Assembly (NCBI GenBank): GCA_024734555.1
Contig: JANPWX010000126.1
Location: 608,888 to 672,887, forward strand
Length of the DNA stretch: 64,000 bases
DNA from: Trochalopteron elliotii
Taxonomy: Eukaryota > Chordata > Aves > Passeriformes > Leiothrichidae
Direction of reading: 5' to 3'
Shown here: piece by piece, positions 36,141 to 48,460 of the stretch
Layout of the letters: every line of letters begins with the position of its first letter
Numbering within the stretch: position 1 is the first letter of the stretch
Notes under the pieces: generated by a model
The model's database searches: none
Told to the model about the DNA's origin: nothing
Seen by the model: only the letters and a program-made list of their open reading frames with translations
Position numbers and translations under genes: made by a program

Positions 36141-39100
36141 GTGTGTAATCAACTCTATAAAGTAATTTGTGTTTATTTTGTAAGTTAGAAGGAGCAAGAC
36201 TCTGGCCTGTGAGAAGTTGGAGAGCGGAGGGGGTTTTATTTTAGTACATAATCAAGCGAAAAGAACAATATCTCTTTTATGTTGATAGCCAGGATTAAAT
36301 TATTCTTGGACTCATTACTAAATGAAGCATATGATTAAATATTGAAATGAAGACTATTATTTTTCATATCTGCATTGGAATGAGAAAAAAGGGGGGAGAA
36401 AACTCCCCTATGGATGAGTCAGTTCCTGTATCCAAAGCAGTGGGAGAGAAGGGAGCTGTTTCCTCACAGATGAATCCTGGGGAGGAGGAGGTGTTTACAT
36501 GTGACTGGGGGCAGCAGGGATGACTTACCCCTCATCACAGCTGTGCAGGTGGAATGAGGCACCTCTTGTAGGTGCATCATCAGTGCTTGGCATAATGCTG
36601 TAGGATGTGGTGCTTTTCTCAAAGGGATCCTCTCTCTGCCAGCACCGAGAGATAATGATCTCCCAGAAGACCCAATTTCCTGCTGCTGACTTACATATGG
36701 GTATATCTCTTAAAACAGATGCTGGCTCAAAATGTACATTTAAGTGGATAAATAAATACTGGAGTATTTAGTTGCTGTGGGAGATCCCAGTGAGGTTAGT
36801 GGCAGGTCCTGTTTTACTCCACTGCCCCAAGAGCTGTGCCCCAAGGGTCTGCACAGCAAAGGTGATGGACAGAAAGGAATGAAAGATGATTAACCCCAAA
36901 CTGCAGGAGTTGTGCTTCAGGTCCTCAGTGTGTAGTTTTCTAAAGCCATGTGAAAGGCTTCCCAGAGGTTTGAACTCTGTCTCTTGTTTATGGCCGGGTT
37001 ACACGTGTGCACATAAACCAAACAAAACCCCACTAGCACCAGCTCTTGCAGCCTGTTTCTGCTTTCAGGTGGGGGTGAATGTGCTTCTTTGCCTGCAGTT
37101 TATGGGGAAGAAGCTAAATTGGTAGAAGCATGCCTGAGAGACGTGGTATTTCTAGTGAAGTAAGAATATCATGAGAGATAGAAACTGGGAAGGAAGTGAA
37201 ATTGCCAGGCATGATTCTCAGTCTGTTTAGGTTTATTGTATATGAATCAGTCTGATGGGGGAACTCAGGAACTTGGCTGAGAGATGCAAAAAAAAATTTC
37301 TTATGGATGCAGAAAGTGATATTTTGTTGATTTGTGTGCTACCAATCCTCTTTACAAGAAAAGAAATTTCAGTTATGTGTGCTTTGGATGGCAGCTGCAT
37401 TGTGCTGTCAGCAGGTCCTAACAGCAGTGGTTCTGTCCTGCTGGGTTTACTTTGGTTTCTGCATTCACTCCTGTGCTAAGGTGGTTAAAGCAGAGTGACC
37501 CTCTTTCCCCAAATGAAACTAGAACATTTTAATTGATTTCCCTGCCATGCCCACAGCTGAGGAGTTTCCCTCGTGCAATTACTGGCCTTTTTCACATGAT
37601 GAAAAAATAAGAATTTGAAATGTCAGAGGAGAGCTGTGGATGAGAAATTGATTTCAAATCCAGGTGGTGTTATGTTGTGTGTGACAGTCTGCAGTGTGAG
37701 CTGAGTGAAGGGAAAGACTTCACGTTGCAATGTGCCATTCCCAACCTCCAAAGGCACATCCCTGTTTCCCTTGTGTTGCTCCTGATTCCCACAGCTGGGG
37801 TTAGAGGAGAGAGCAGGTGAGGAATGTGGCCTCTTTCCCCAAGGTTAGACATGTCAAGCTCTCCTGATTCCAACCACAGTAAAGTGCATGAAAGTTTTCT
37901 GAATAACATCCTCAGCGTTCCTATTTCTGCCAGATCTCTGCGGTGTGATTTTGGCTGCTGCAGCTCCGTGATGGGCCCCATGGCTCAGAGCTTTGACTTC
38001 CCTCAGCCCATCACTGTCCCCTCCCATGCCTTGCTCCACTGTTTTTGCAGTCTTCTTATCTGTGCTGTTCCCACAAATGGGGAGAGGGAGCTTCCCAAAT
38101 CATCATGGGGATGACTTTGGTGATGAATGAAGCTGTGTTATTTGCAAGAAACACACGAGAATGAGTAGCACAGCAATATGTGTGTTTTCTAAGGCTTTTT
38201 TCTGTTGCTCTGGTATAATAGCTGCCCTTGCACAGTTTGTTGCTTGTTTGGTAAACTTTCTAGTACAGCCATTAAAAGTATTTAGTTTATTATTGCATTG
38301 ATGATGCTGTTTATAGTCTGACTTGGTAGGAATGGGTGGAAGTTGATGCAGTAGTACAGGTGGGCCTTACCCAGGCTCCATTTTGTTATTTTTATCAGTG
38401 ACAGATGTGCTTTGTTGGCATGCTGTCCCCCACAGCTGAATTGCATCGAAGTCCTCATAGTCTTGGAACTATATCATTTAAAAAAAAAAAAACAACTTGT
38501 TTGGACTGTGGAGCTGAATTTTAGGTCGAGTCTGTGGGGTTGTGTGTGTAATTACTTAAAAGTGTAACCCCAGACTTGATGAGCAGTGTTTCTAAACCAG
38601 CCTTCAGTCCAGTTTGCAGTGTCAATAAACCTCAGGAGTGACTTGGCAGTCGGCTTTTGAACTGTCAGTGGGCAAAGTCCAGCTGCAGCTGGGCTTGCAT
38701 CACCAGCAATACCCGAGTGTCCCACGAGACACGTGTGTCCAGTTGCAGTTTAATGTGTGTTTTCCTGTGCCTGGGATCTTGGAGTTCTTATATTCATATG
38801 AGGACCATAGGCTGCTGTGTTGAATCACATCTTTAAATAACAGAATCTGCCATGGGCTGATCGCATCGATTCCAAACTGGCAACTAATGAAGCAGATCAA
38901 ATACACCAGGGAGGCTCTGCTCTTCCAGAAATTAAAGTTTTCGTTATAGAAATGTGGAAATGGAAGACTATTAATTTTGTTCTCTTGACAGTTGTTATTA
39001 AATCCTACTTATTTCATGTGGTCTCAATTATTTTCAATTTTGACATTTCAGTGCACAGGAGATCCGTGCAAGAAAAAGCCCAGTCACTCTAGAAGTTACT

Positions 39101-41744
39101 GACAGATCTGAAAGTATTTTAAGGGGGGAGCCTTGGGGTTGTTTCTACTGCATCTGGAGCTAAAATATCCACAATGAAACTCCCACTGCCAGTGCTGGAA
39201 CCTGCCCCTTTGCAGCCTGCCTCAGTTCTGGGCAGGCAGCTTTGTGCTCCTTACAACAGAGCTTCCCTTTCTGAGGTGTTCTGAACTGTAAGTAGAAGCA
39301 GAATGGGTTTATGTTCTAGCACCATTTCTAGGTGGAAAATGGTGTGAAAATGAGACCTTTTATCCAAGTCTCTGCCAGGGATTTCCTAAGCTCACGTGAG
39401 CCGGAGCTGGGAAAATATAAAGGGAAAGGTCTGTAAAATAAGATCCTTTTGCTCCTATTAATGCTCAGAGGAGGCTTCCCAAGTTGCTTGCAGTGAAGAG
39501 CATTATGGATTTTATTTTAAAGCTATGTCACATTTACCTCATTGCTCAATACAAAATATCCCTGTGCTAAATCAAACTAAACTCATTTTTTTCCCCTTCC
39601 TGTTTCTGCACTGCTGATTTGATCCCTAGATAGAGAAGATCAGCAGAAATCCCCCACCATTTAAAAGGATTAGAACTGGCTGGTGAGATTTTGGTTGTAG
39701 AATTAACTGGTAGGAGCAGTTTTAAAGTAATACTGCACAGGTCAAACGTGGGGGTGCATTGTGTGTTTCTGTATCGAGCAGAAAACACGGTGTGCAGTCC
39801 TTAACCAAAATTCTGTGGTCTTGCCTGCTCAAAATGTGCTTTAATACTTTCTGTTTGGCTTTGTGTTTCAAGTTTTCTTTTTCACTTGACACTTGTATTT
39901 CAATTACTCCTGTTGCCTTGTACCTCTTTGCTTGTCTTTCGTGGTCTGGGCAGTCCCTTTCTTTCCAAGTGAAATTCCCCTTCTGCCTCACTGGTTGTCC
40001 CTGTGGTGTGGGACCTGCTCTGCTGGTGATCATGATTAATGACCACGCCAAGCCTGCTTGTCTGAACTCTTACTTTTTTTGGCACAAATGGGAAGGCTGA
40101 GGGGTCCACCAGGGCTCACAACAACAGCTTTTCACTTTACTGCTTTGCCTGCCACCACATACTCACAAAACTTCCTTTTATTTCTTGGAGCAGTAACAGG
40201 GCGCTTGTCCCAAAGGGTGCAGCAGGGAAGGGTTTGGGCTGTTGGGGATGCTCGTGGCTCTGCTTAGCCAGGAAAGAAGAGGTGCTCAGTAGGGGGAGAA
40301 GGATCCCCCCATTGCCTTTTTGCTCTTGAAGTCTGTTTTCTGCGTGGCTTCCCCCTTTCCCAGTCAGTGGAAGGTGAGGTTCAGAATCTTGTTCTGCTAG
40401 ATCCTGCTGCTCAAACTGAATCCTCTATCTCTACCAGTAGGTTTGGGAAGTCAGTGAGACTTGGCTGCACCTGAGTGTTCCTGACCCTGTGAATTATTTT
40501 TGTTAGAAATGGGCATGAGCCTTCTGAGGGAATAAATTTATTTCCCAGAAGTTTATCTTCTTACTCTCAGCTGATGTTTCTGGTGACTTCTTTGGTGCCA
40601 TCAGTACCTGATAGAATAGTTCTGGTGTGTTAATCCAAGCTGTTTTCAACATTGGTATTAAGCCAGGGTTTTTAAGGAGAATGCCAATCAAACTGACTTT
40701 GGACAACCTTTGTCTTATTCTGACTGACTCTAATCTTGGCTCTGGAGAGCCTGTGACCACTGCAGCAGTGTGTGACCTGTGTGTGTCTGCTCTGTGGTGG
40801 TGTTATCTGGACCTGTGCTGACCATGCCGGTGATTAACACCTGCACAACATCCTTAATTTTGAAGGGCTACAAGAGCTGTTTTCTGTAACACAGAAACTG
40901 TTGGGAACTGTCTGAGGGAAGTAAGAGAAAACTGAAGTAGAGTGAATTTACTAAATTAAGAGTCTCTGTACAAGAGGTTGGAGACAGCCTTTTTCTGCAG
41001 AGGTGAGGGGCACCTGTCTCACTGTGCTTGCAGTTTTCATGTGAGCACTGGGGGAAAAATTTAGATTAGGAACATAGCCAAATTTCCACCTTTCAGAAAG
41101 TATCTTGCAAAACTTGCTCCAGTTACTGTGCTCTGGGGGTTGGCTTCTTGCAACTGTTGGGGAAGGGTTGGTTTGGTTTTTAATTGCTTGTCATCTGAAA
41201 TAAGATTCCAGACCTTCTCTGGCTTGGGTTAAAAAAGACCTGTCCTCAGAAGTGAGTAATTTCCTGGCTATACTTTGCTTGCTGCATGTATGAGCCAGAA
41301 AAAGCTCTTCAGTGTCAGAAATCCAGCAAGCCATCTACAGAGTGAGGTTTCTGGTGATTTGAGTCTCTGTCTCCTGATGTGTGTATTGAGCCAAATCTAG
41401 AATGCAGCTTTTTCAGTATAACAGCAGATTGACGTGCACTGCTTTTGTCATAGATGCTACTGTAGTTAAGGATTGGGGAAAGTACCTACACTTCATATGC
41501 AATATTAAATATTGCTTCTGAAATAAGATTACTCTTGGTTAGTGTGTCCAGTTTAATTATTAACTTCAGGGACAAAATTCTTCTAATAAAACACTGGTTT
41601 ATAGTTCAAGAGTTACCCTAATCAGCAGATACTTTTGTATCCAAAAATATGAATAGCTACTTGACTGAAATGTTGTTTTTCATTTTTAGAAATGGAGTGT
41701 ATTGGCTAAGGCTTGGAGCTTGGGAGCTCTGACTGCAGTCAGTA
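36141..41744. other. Unique non-coding DNA, no gene seen
   Basis: No recognisable gene or mobile element. A 13-base A run lies at 38480-38492. A 12-base perfect palindrome centred on an E-box lies at 39390-39401. Open frames of up to 113 codons on opposite strands around 39720-40100 overlap each other and lack domains. Confidence 0.6.
39390..39401. promoter_or_regulatory. 12-base palindromic E-box
   Basis: The 12 bases GCTCACGTGAGC are self-complementary with a central CACGTG, the binding core of bHLH-leucine-zipper factors. A single site in a long non-coding stretch has low predictive value. Confidence 0.35.
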
Positions 41745-41832
41745 TTATCAGTTAGATTTTAGAGATAGGAAATTGAGGCAAAAAGCAAACAATTTGTCTG
41801 AGGTTAAATGAGAAATACATGACAGCTACTGA
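41745..41832 (-). mobile_element. MIR-like ancient SINE relic
   Basis: The plus strand reads AGAGATAGGAAATTGAGGCA at 41761-41780, then a stretch with TTTGTCTGAGGTTAAATGA. This matches the reverse complement of the MIR central region (a GATGAGGAAACTGAGGCA-type block followed by the TTGCCCAAGGTCA-type block). The copy is short and diverged. Confidence 0.55.
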
Positions 41833-41964
41833 TGTCTCCTTCTTCTTTGCTGTCCATGTCTGCTTAGAACTTGTCAGAAGCTATTTTTTGTTCCCCAATC
41901 TTTTTATAGCACCTAGCACTCTGATTTTGATTTAAGCCTTCAGCCCTTTGATTTGAGAGCACAG

Positions 41965-42125
41965 TGGCTCCTGTAACGTGGTGATGCTGAGCCCCGCGAG
42001 TCTCTCGCCATGTAACGATCAACATTTGAACAGAAGTAGCAAAAGGATTGCAAATAACTCCTAATTCCTTTTCCCATGCTGTCTGATGCTGTCTGCTGTC
42101 GTGCTAATAAATTCACAAAGCTTAT
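41965..42125. promoter_or_regulatory. Candidate conserved non-coding element
   Basis: The CpG-retaining patch (CCCCGCGAG, TCTCGCC, AACGATC, GTCGTG) is followed by AT-rich motifs including TTGCAAAT and GCTAATAAA. It contains a perfect tandem 10-mer, ATGCTGTCTG at 42076-42085 and 42086-42095. No open frame of interest spans it. Regulatory function is inferred from texture only. Confidence 0.3.
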
Positions 42126-45100
42126 GTGATTAAAAACTTGAGAACCTGGTGCTCTTTATGAGCTCTAATTAAAAGTGGTAGAGAACTTGAAGCTTTCTTT
42201 GAAGGGCTGGAGGTGTCTTTGAGAGCTGGTTGCTGGCAGCAGGGGCTGTGGCAGTGTGGTGGGGTTTGCTGCAGGGCAGGATGTGGTTCTGTGCTGGCTG
42301 TACCTCTGCAGCTCCAACCAGCAAGCCTGGGGCTCTGACACAGGGAGTGTCTCACTGACTCACAGGCATCTTGCTGTGACCTGGGTGTTTTTGCTCAGTG
42401 CTGCAGTGGGTCACTGAGTGATGTGGCTGAGCTACTAAAGAGAACAAAAGAAGGGCTAGTAAAAATAAAGTGCTTTTTTGCCAGTGTCTAGTTCGTGAAA
42501 GTGGTACGTTTGCATGGTGAGAGTCTGTATTTAGTGGTTCCAGATTTAAAAACAGATTTCCCTTTGCCTCCAGATCCAAGGATGGCACTTCATCTTCCCT
42601 CTTTAAATTGACGTGCTGCAGAAGTTGCACTCCTGCTCTCTGAGCTGCTGGCTCAGGGCTGTTGGTGCCACAGGGTCACTGATGGAATGTTTCCATGAAA
42701 TAGGGCCAGTGTCTAATTAGGATCAATGGGTAGCTGAAGCCTTTGTGTCTAGACTGCCTGGTCTCTGTGCAGAAGCTGGGTGGGTGATGCTGGAGCCGTG
42801 GGTGAGGTGATGGTCAAGGCTGGAGGCCATTGTTGTGTTCAGCCTTGGCTGTCATCACCCCATGAAAGCCATCACTGCCCTCCTTATGGAAGGAAATTGA
42901 AGTAAAGCAGTGTCAGGCTGTCCCTCGTCCTCCAAATTTCACTGCTTGGCTTTAGCCACAGTCCTGTTGTCTCTCTTGTTTTGGTCTGTTCTTGATTTGC
43001 TGTAAGAAGTAAATGTAATTTGGGCTTTGAGTTGGTGCACTCAATAAACTCTGGCTTCTTGGCTGCTAACCTGAGCTGAGTAATGCTGAATGAATGAATC
43101 ATCTCTGCACAGCAGCAGCTGGGGAAAGGTTTCCCTCAAGGATGGATGCTGCAGTTTGTTTAGCAGCACAAAGGGCAGTGGCTGTGGCATGCCTGGGGTT
43201 CAGGGTACAGCAGGAGGGCTCTGTTAGGGTGCAGCATGGTGCAGATAAAGGAATACCAGGGCTCAACTGGGAGTCCTGGTGCTCAGCCCTGCCCTGCATC
43301 CCAGGGAACCAGGAGAAAAGTACCCTACTCTGCTGGAAGTTTGATCTTATTAAAGAGTCATCATTAGCAGAGGATATGTGAGCATAATTTACTGGGTATC
43401 AATGTCCCTTTAAACATTGCACTGAATTAAAAAAGAAAAACTGCTATGCATGGTTTTATTGTTTCTTTATGAAATACAGCTGTTCAATTTGTGTTTTTCC
43501 TCGTTATATTCACTGTCCCTCAGCCATTCATCATTACAGCTCTCTGGAGCTGTGATTGCTCCCCAGTCTCAAATATTAAAAACCCATCAGAAGAGTCCAG
43601 TTGGAATTTTCCAAGCATGCATGGCATCTTGGCATCACAGTTCTCATCCTTGTGACATTAAGGGTTGAGATCCCACAGGTAGTCTTTTGGAAATGTTTAA
43701 TTTCCATGAGTAAGAAAATGGTGAGGGAATTTTTGCCTCCCAACTCTTTTTTTTTAATGTTTCCTTTTTTTATCTCTTGAAGTGACTAGAAGCAAGCACT
43801 TCAGTTATCCTGTTGGTAAAAACTCCCCTCCAGCAATAAATGGGAGCTGGTGGTGTGATAGGGAACCCATTGCTGGCACACAGAACACTTGAATTAAAGC
43901 AGCATCTCTGCAGGTACATATTTAAAACTAAAATATTACAGCAAGTTAAAACAACTTTGGCAGCATGTGCAAATTACTTGGCAAAAGTGTTAATTTCCTT
44001 GTTAAACGTCGTAGCAGAAAGGGCCTTTGATCCCAGCAGCCTGTTGGGAGTCCTTCCTAATTGTTATCAAACTATCCTGTAGCTTTAAACAGATAAGACC
44101 TAATTAGCTAAAGTGGTGCTGCATTTTTTCAAAATAAAGAGTGCCCTCTCGGTGTTAGGCACCTGTGTTTCTGTGCTTTCAGCTTGAATTACAAATCTGG
44201 TGCAGTGCCCAAGGTAGGACTTCAAGCAAGAGCTTGACTGTGGCACTCAGTGACTTCCAGCAGCAGAGCAGAGGAGACTGTGGCTTGTAGAGACCCAAGA
44301 ATGAGGTACAAATAACCCCCTTCAGATGGGAGGCAGAATGTTGAACATTTTTAATGACAGCAATATGAAGGGCTGGTATAAAAGTGGGGTTTTTTGTATC
44401 CTTTATGCTGTGAAAAGGAACAGGGGAAAATGCATCAATGGAGCGAGGTCTGACTTCCTTGTCTCGATGTAAAGAGTCTTCTCCACATCAAAAGAACACT
44501 TGATGATGAATCTGAAATTCTCTCTGCTATTTTTAAACTCAGGCTATTAGTGAGGCCACCACAGAGAAGGAAGGAGAGATGTTGGAAATGCAATATTCTT
44601 GTGTTTCCTCCACCCGTCTGCTTCCAAGGGGAAAACTGAAGCATTAAGGATTTGGTTCAACACCTGTTAGGTTACTCAAGGAAAAACAAAGACTTTGCCA
44701 GATGTTTAAGAAGAAACATATGGCAGGCAGGGAAGGAGAAACTGTGCCAATTTGTCTGCTTAATCAATCAAACTTGTAACAATCAATGCTATTGTCCATA
44801 CCCTTAATAAATAATTGTTCCTATGAAATGCTGTTTAATGCAGAGTAGAACTTCACTAATGGCCCATGGCAGTGGGCAGAATGAAGGATGCAGTAGGTTT
44901 TCCTTCCTGCCCTTGCTGATAGTACAGAGCTTTTGAATTTTTCTTGTTCCATGTGGTTAAGACCCAAACAAAACAACAAAAAACAATAAATTCTGAGAAT
45001 AGAGCAAACCACCTGCACAGTTTTCAGAGGTCAGTTGAATCTTAGTTTCGCTGAGTATGAGAGAAAGTTGTTTTGCAAGGTATTTTGTAGATGTTGGTTC

Positions 45101-45479
45101 CTGGAAGTTCTGAAGCTTAGGTTCCTTCTTGATACAAAGTGGAAATAAAAAACATCACCTTTGCTTTCACCACAGGCTGCTATCGATTGCAGTCTATCTA
45201 GAAAAATACTGTTGCTGTAAATCCAGAGAAGCCCCTTTAAGTGGTGTGATAGGGGTGTGAAAGGTGATATAGGTGTGAAAGGCAGTGGTTTTCAGTGGTG
45301 TCCTGGAGAAACACTCCCCACCAGGTCCCATCAAAGGTGCCTTTAGACCTGTGAGGATTGAGCCCCGAGTGTTTCACCTGTCCCCTCACCCTGGCTGCAT
45401 CCTCCAGTCTTTGGCCGTGGGTCAGAAGGCACCGAGCAAGCTGGGGATGCTTTCTTAGTCATACAAATGTGGAGCATGT
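42126..45479. other. Unique non-coding DNA, no gene seen
   Basis: No gene is recognised. Open frames are short. One small direct repeat occurs at 45249-45283, where two blocks carry GGTGTGAAAGG. The part near 44750-44820 is AT-rich with several AATCAA motifs but has no definable boundaries. Confidence 0.55.
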
Positions 45480-45620
45480 TAGGATAAGCAAGTTGTCATT
45501 AGAGGCAGGGCACAGTTCAGCTGCTGACATTATCTCGCCGTGGTTCGCCTTCTGTCGCATCGTAATGATTAATCACAGCCCTGTGCCATGTGTTACCAGG
45601 CAGCCTGCATTTGCTTAGCA
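45480..45620. promoter_or_regulatory. Candidate conserved non-coding element
   Basis: Five CpGs fall within about 35 bases (near 45536-45562) immediately left of a perfect palindrome TGATTAATCA at 45566-45575, a homeodomain-type dimer site. The patch is non-repetitive and lacks coding potential. This combination is common in conserved vertebrate enhancers. Conservation has not been tested. Confidence 0.35.
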
Positions 45621-45724
45621 GTCAGGAACTACTACATGTTCTCTGCTGCCTTAATCCCCTGTGACTGTTTCCTAATGCTAACAGTGCTGAACAATGGGAT
45701 ATCATGACAGCTGGTGATTGATTC

Positions 45725-45737
45725 TTTTTTTTTTTTC
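45725..45737. repeat. Poly-T tract, 13 bases
   Basis: A short homopolymer followed by CTTTTTCCCCC. It precedes no exon-like segment. Confidence 0.85.
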
Positions 45738-46324
45738 TTTTTCCCCCTTTTGCAAGGAATTGGGAATTTCCTGGTTTAAGGTGCTTACTTAGCTACCTTT
45801 TACCATCAGTGTTTAAGAACTGCCCTGGTTGCTGTCATTATCGAGTAACTTCTAACTCTTCTCTAATTCATTATTTGGCCAAGCAGAAAATAAGTGTCTT
45901 TCTTTTCTGTAGGTTCAGTGTGTGCTTGTGAATTGTTTGGTAGTACAAGGACAAACAGAGGGGAGCATTTGGAGCTGCTCAGGTTTGCTTCTGCTGCCCT
46001 GTACAGCTCACCCCTCCTCAGGCTCTGGAGAGGTTGCAGGAGCTTGAAGGACCTTGTGTCTTTAAAAAGTCTCAATTGACATCCTTGGATTCCAGCTCTG
46101 CAGTCTTTTCTTCATTACAGTGCAGATGGAACTAGTTTTATTCCACTTAGGAAACAAACTCCAGTTGTCACAGAGCACACACAGTTTGTTGAAGGGAAGT
46201 CAGGGTTTGCCTTGGTCTGCACCACAGGAGTTGGATAGAAGAGCTCATCTCCATAGGCTGTGGGAGCAGCAAGATGATTTTAAAAGGCCCTAAAGTCAGT
46301 TAAAGACCATCTTTTTCTTAATTC

Positions 46325-46500
46325 ATACTTTTTTTGCTGACGTCAGAGACTTGTTTAGGCCCAGCTCAGTGTATACTTCAGCTGTCAGGCTCTTTGTGAG
46401 TGTGGTGATTATTGTTAAGTGAAGCATATGCTGATCCAGGCCGAAATATGCTTTTTCTCCATTGCGTGACACTGTGTTAATTAAAACATCCCTTTGCTGC
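46325..46500. promoter_or_regulatory. Candidate regulatory patch with CRE
   Basis: A full palindromic cAMP-response element TGACGTCA lies at 46338-46345. The following 150 bases keep further CpGs (GGCCGAAA, TTGCGTGAC) and AT-rich homeobox-like cores (GTTAATTAAAA near 46475). A consensus CRE with its CpG intact is uncommon in methylated bulk DNA. Function is inferred. Confidence 0.35.
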
Positions 46501-48364
46501 AGGAGCTGATGGTGGGGAGAGCCATGTTATTTCCTTAGCAGAGCTCAGCTCAGGTTGGGCACTGCTGCCAGCCAAGGGCTCTGGGGGTTGTGGATCCTGG
46601 TCCTTCTGGCACCTTGTGCCTTTGACCAGAACTCAATTATTAGTGGAGAAATTGGCTAAAATGCAGCTTTGGGGAAAAGCTGAAATTTGTGGGGGAGTGC
46701 TCCAGTGTGAATGATTTAGGGCCATTTCTTCCCCACTCTCTGCTCTGCTGTGGCTTGGTTTTTTGGGAATGAAAGATGCCAGAAGGTGGAAGGAGAAAGG
46801 GCTGTGTGGCCTATCCTTTTTCCCCAGCCTCATATAATCTCCTTAATTTTCTTTGCATAAACCAATTCTCATTTCCTGGCATTTCCAGACACCTTTCTTC
46901 AAACTGTGGGAGGCAATATGACCACTGAATTTCATTTTGGAATAATGAAACTGTGCTTTCCATTAGGGGCTAAATTATGCCCCTGTAGAATTTTTAATTG
47001 TTCTTTTTCTTCCCCCCCTGACTTTCTGGGTATCTAAAGGAGGCTTTCCTGCTTTAATCCAGATCACTGGGATTTGGTTATATATCAGATGCAAATCTCT
47101 TTGCATCCATAATCCTTCTTTATAAACTGTTGTTGACTTTTCTGTCGATTTTTTTTTTTTAAATTTTATGCCCTATCTCACTGGTTACATATGTTCTGAG
47201 GTTTGAATTTTTGAGGAGTGCATCCCAAATGAGTTATGAGACAGATCTGTACTAATATGGTGTGACAGCCTGCTGTGAGGTTTGGAGTTTTGTGCTAAAA
47301 TACAGTATCTACCCTGATTAGGCTCTTGCATTTTCTGAGATGCAGGGATGAAAAGTTTGTCACTGTTCTAAAGACTTTCGTGCATGGCCTCCCTGGCAGA
47401 GCAGTCCCTTGTGTTTACCAGGCTCGACTCTGGAACCAGGGGGAGGAAAAAAAGTTGAGGCCATGTTTTATTCAGCATTAATGGAATCCAAGGGTGTCAC
47501 ATCTTGGTGTTTTCAAGTATGACATGCTTCAACTCTGTGAGGGTCCTAACAGAGAAAAGAGAAATTCTGTAATTGAAATGATTCTGAAGACAGCTGGATT
47601 TAGAATAAGTGCATTAAGCAATATGTGAGACAGCAGAAAACAGCACTTCCGTGGTTGAAAGGAGAAGGGCAAAGATGAAGATGTCTTAGACCCTGATTAA
47701 TTGGTGAGCTCATGTATTATTGCCCTTTGCTACAGATGGAAAAAAAAATCCCTAGGATGACTTATTAAATGATTAGTTTTATCTTTGTGTAGTTGGCTGA
47801 TTGCAGTACAGTAAGTAATTTTGTTGCTATTACTGTTTAAAATTACAGTTTGATCTGGAGTAGAGCAGAAGTCTAACAGAAATAGGGTAAAACATAATAG
47901 CACCAGGTGCTGGGATTTCAGCCTGGAAACAGAATCAAATGGAGGAATTACACTACAGGCAAAGATAGAAAAAGGTGCTGGTGATAATTGATCAGAGATG
48001 GTTAATCCTCTGGGATAAGAGGGATATAGGAAAGACAGCAAATACCACTGGGCAGTATCTCCACTTGGCTGGGAGATTGCAGCTAGGACATGGTGTGTCC
48101 TATGTGCCAAAAAGAAAGTGAATGCAGGGAAGAACAGGCTCCCTGGAACATGTGCAGGTGGTAGAAAAGCCAGGGATGGTAATTCCAGGGTGAGCTGCTG
48201 CCACATGAACCTCTGTTAGTCAAACTGCCTGAGGCTGGGTTCAGCATGGAACAGTGCCTCATGTTCATGAAGGTGCAGTGAATTCCTTTGGCTGATAATA
48301 GGAAAAAAAAGCACTTCTGACCCCAAGTGTCAGTGATCCTCATAGTTGATGTAGTGTCTTCAAG
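46501..48364. other. Unique non-coding DNA, no gene seen
   Basis: AT-leaning sequence with a 12-base T run near 47149-47160. The minus-strand open frame at 47730-48206 (158 codons) is hydrophobic and serine-rich without a domain. It overlaps another long minus frame that runs through the CR1-like fragment, so both are treated as chance. Confidence 0.55.
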
Positions 48365-48460
48365 TAGGGCATCATAGCATGGTTTAGGTGGAAAAATAAT
48401 TTCAAGATCGAGTCCAACCATATGGAACAAATCTTTACAGCATCTTCTGTTGGGTGCTAG
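48365..48460 (-). mobile_element. CR1-like LINE 3' end fragment
   Basis: The plus strand reads ATCATAGCATGGTTTAGGTGGAAA-type sequence followed by TTTCAAGATCGAGTCCAACC (48395-48414). This is close to the reverse complement of the CR1 3' terminal region as I recall it from bird genomes. The element would run leftward on the minus strand with its 3' end near 48365. The short terminal repeats are eroded and only about 100 bases remain. CR1 is the dominant LINE of birds, which supports an avian origin of the window. Confidence 0.6.
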
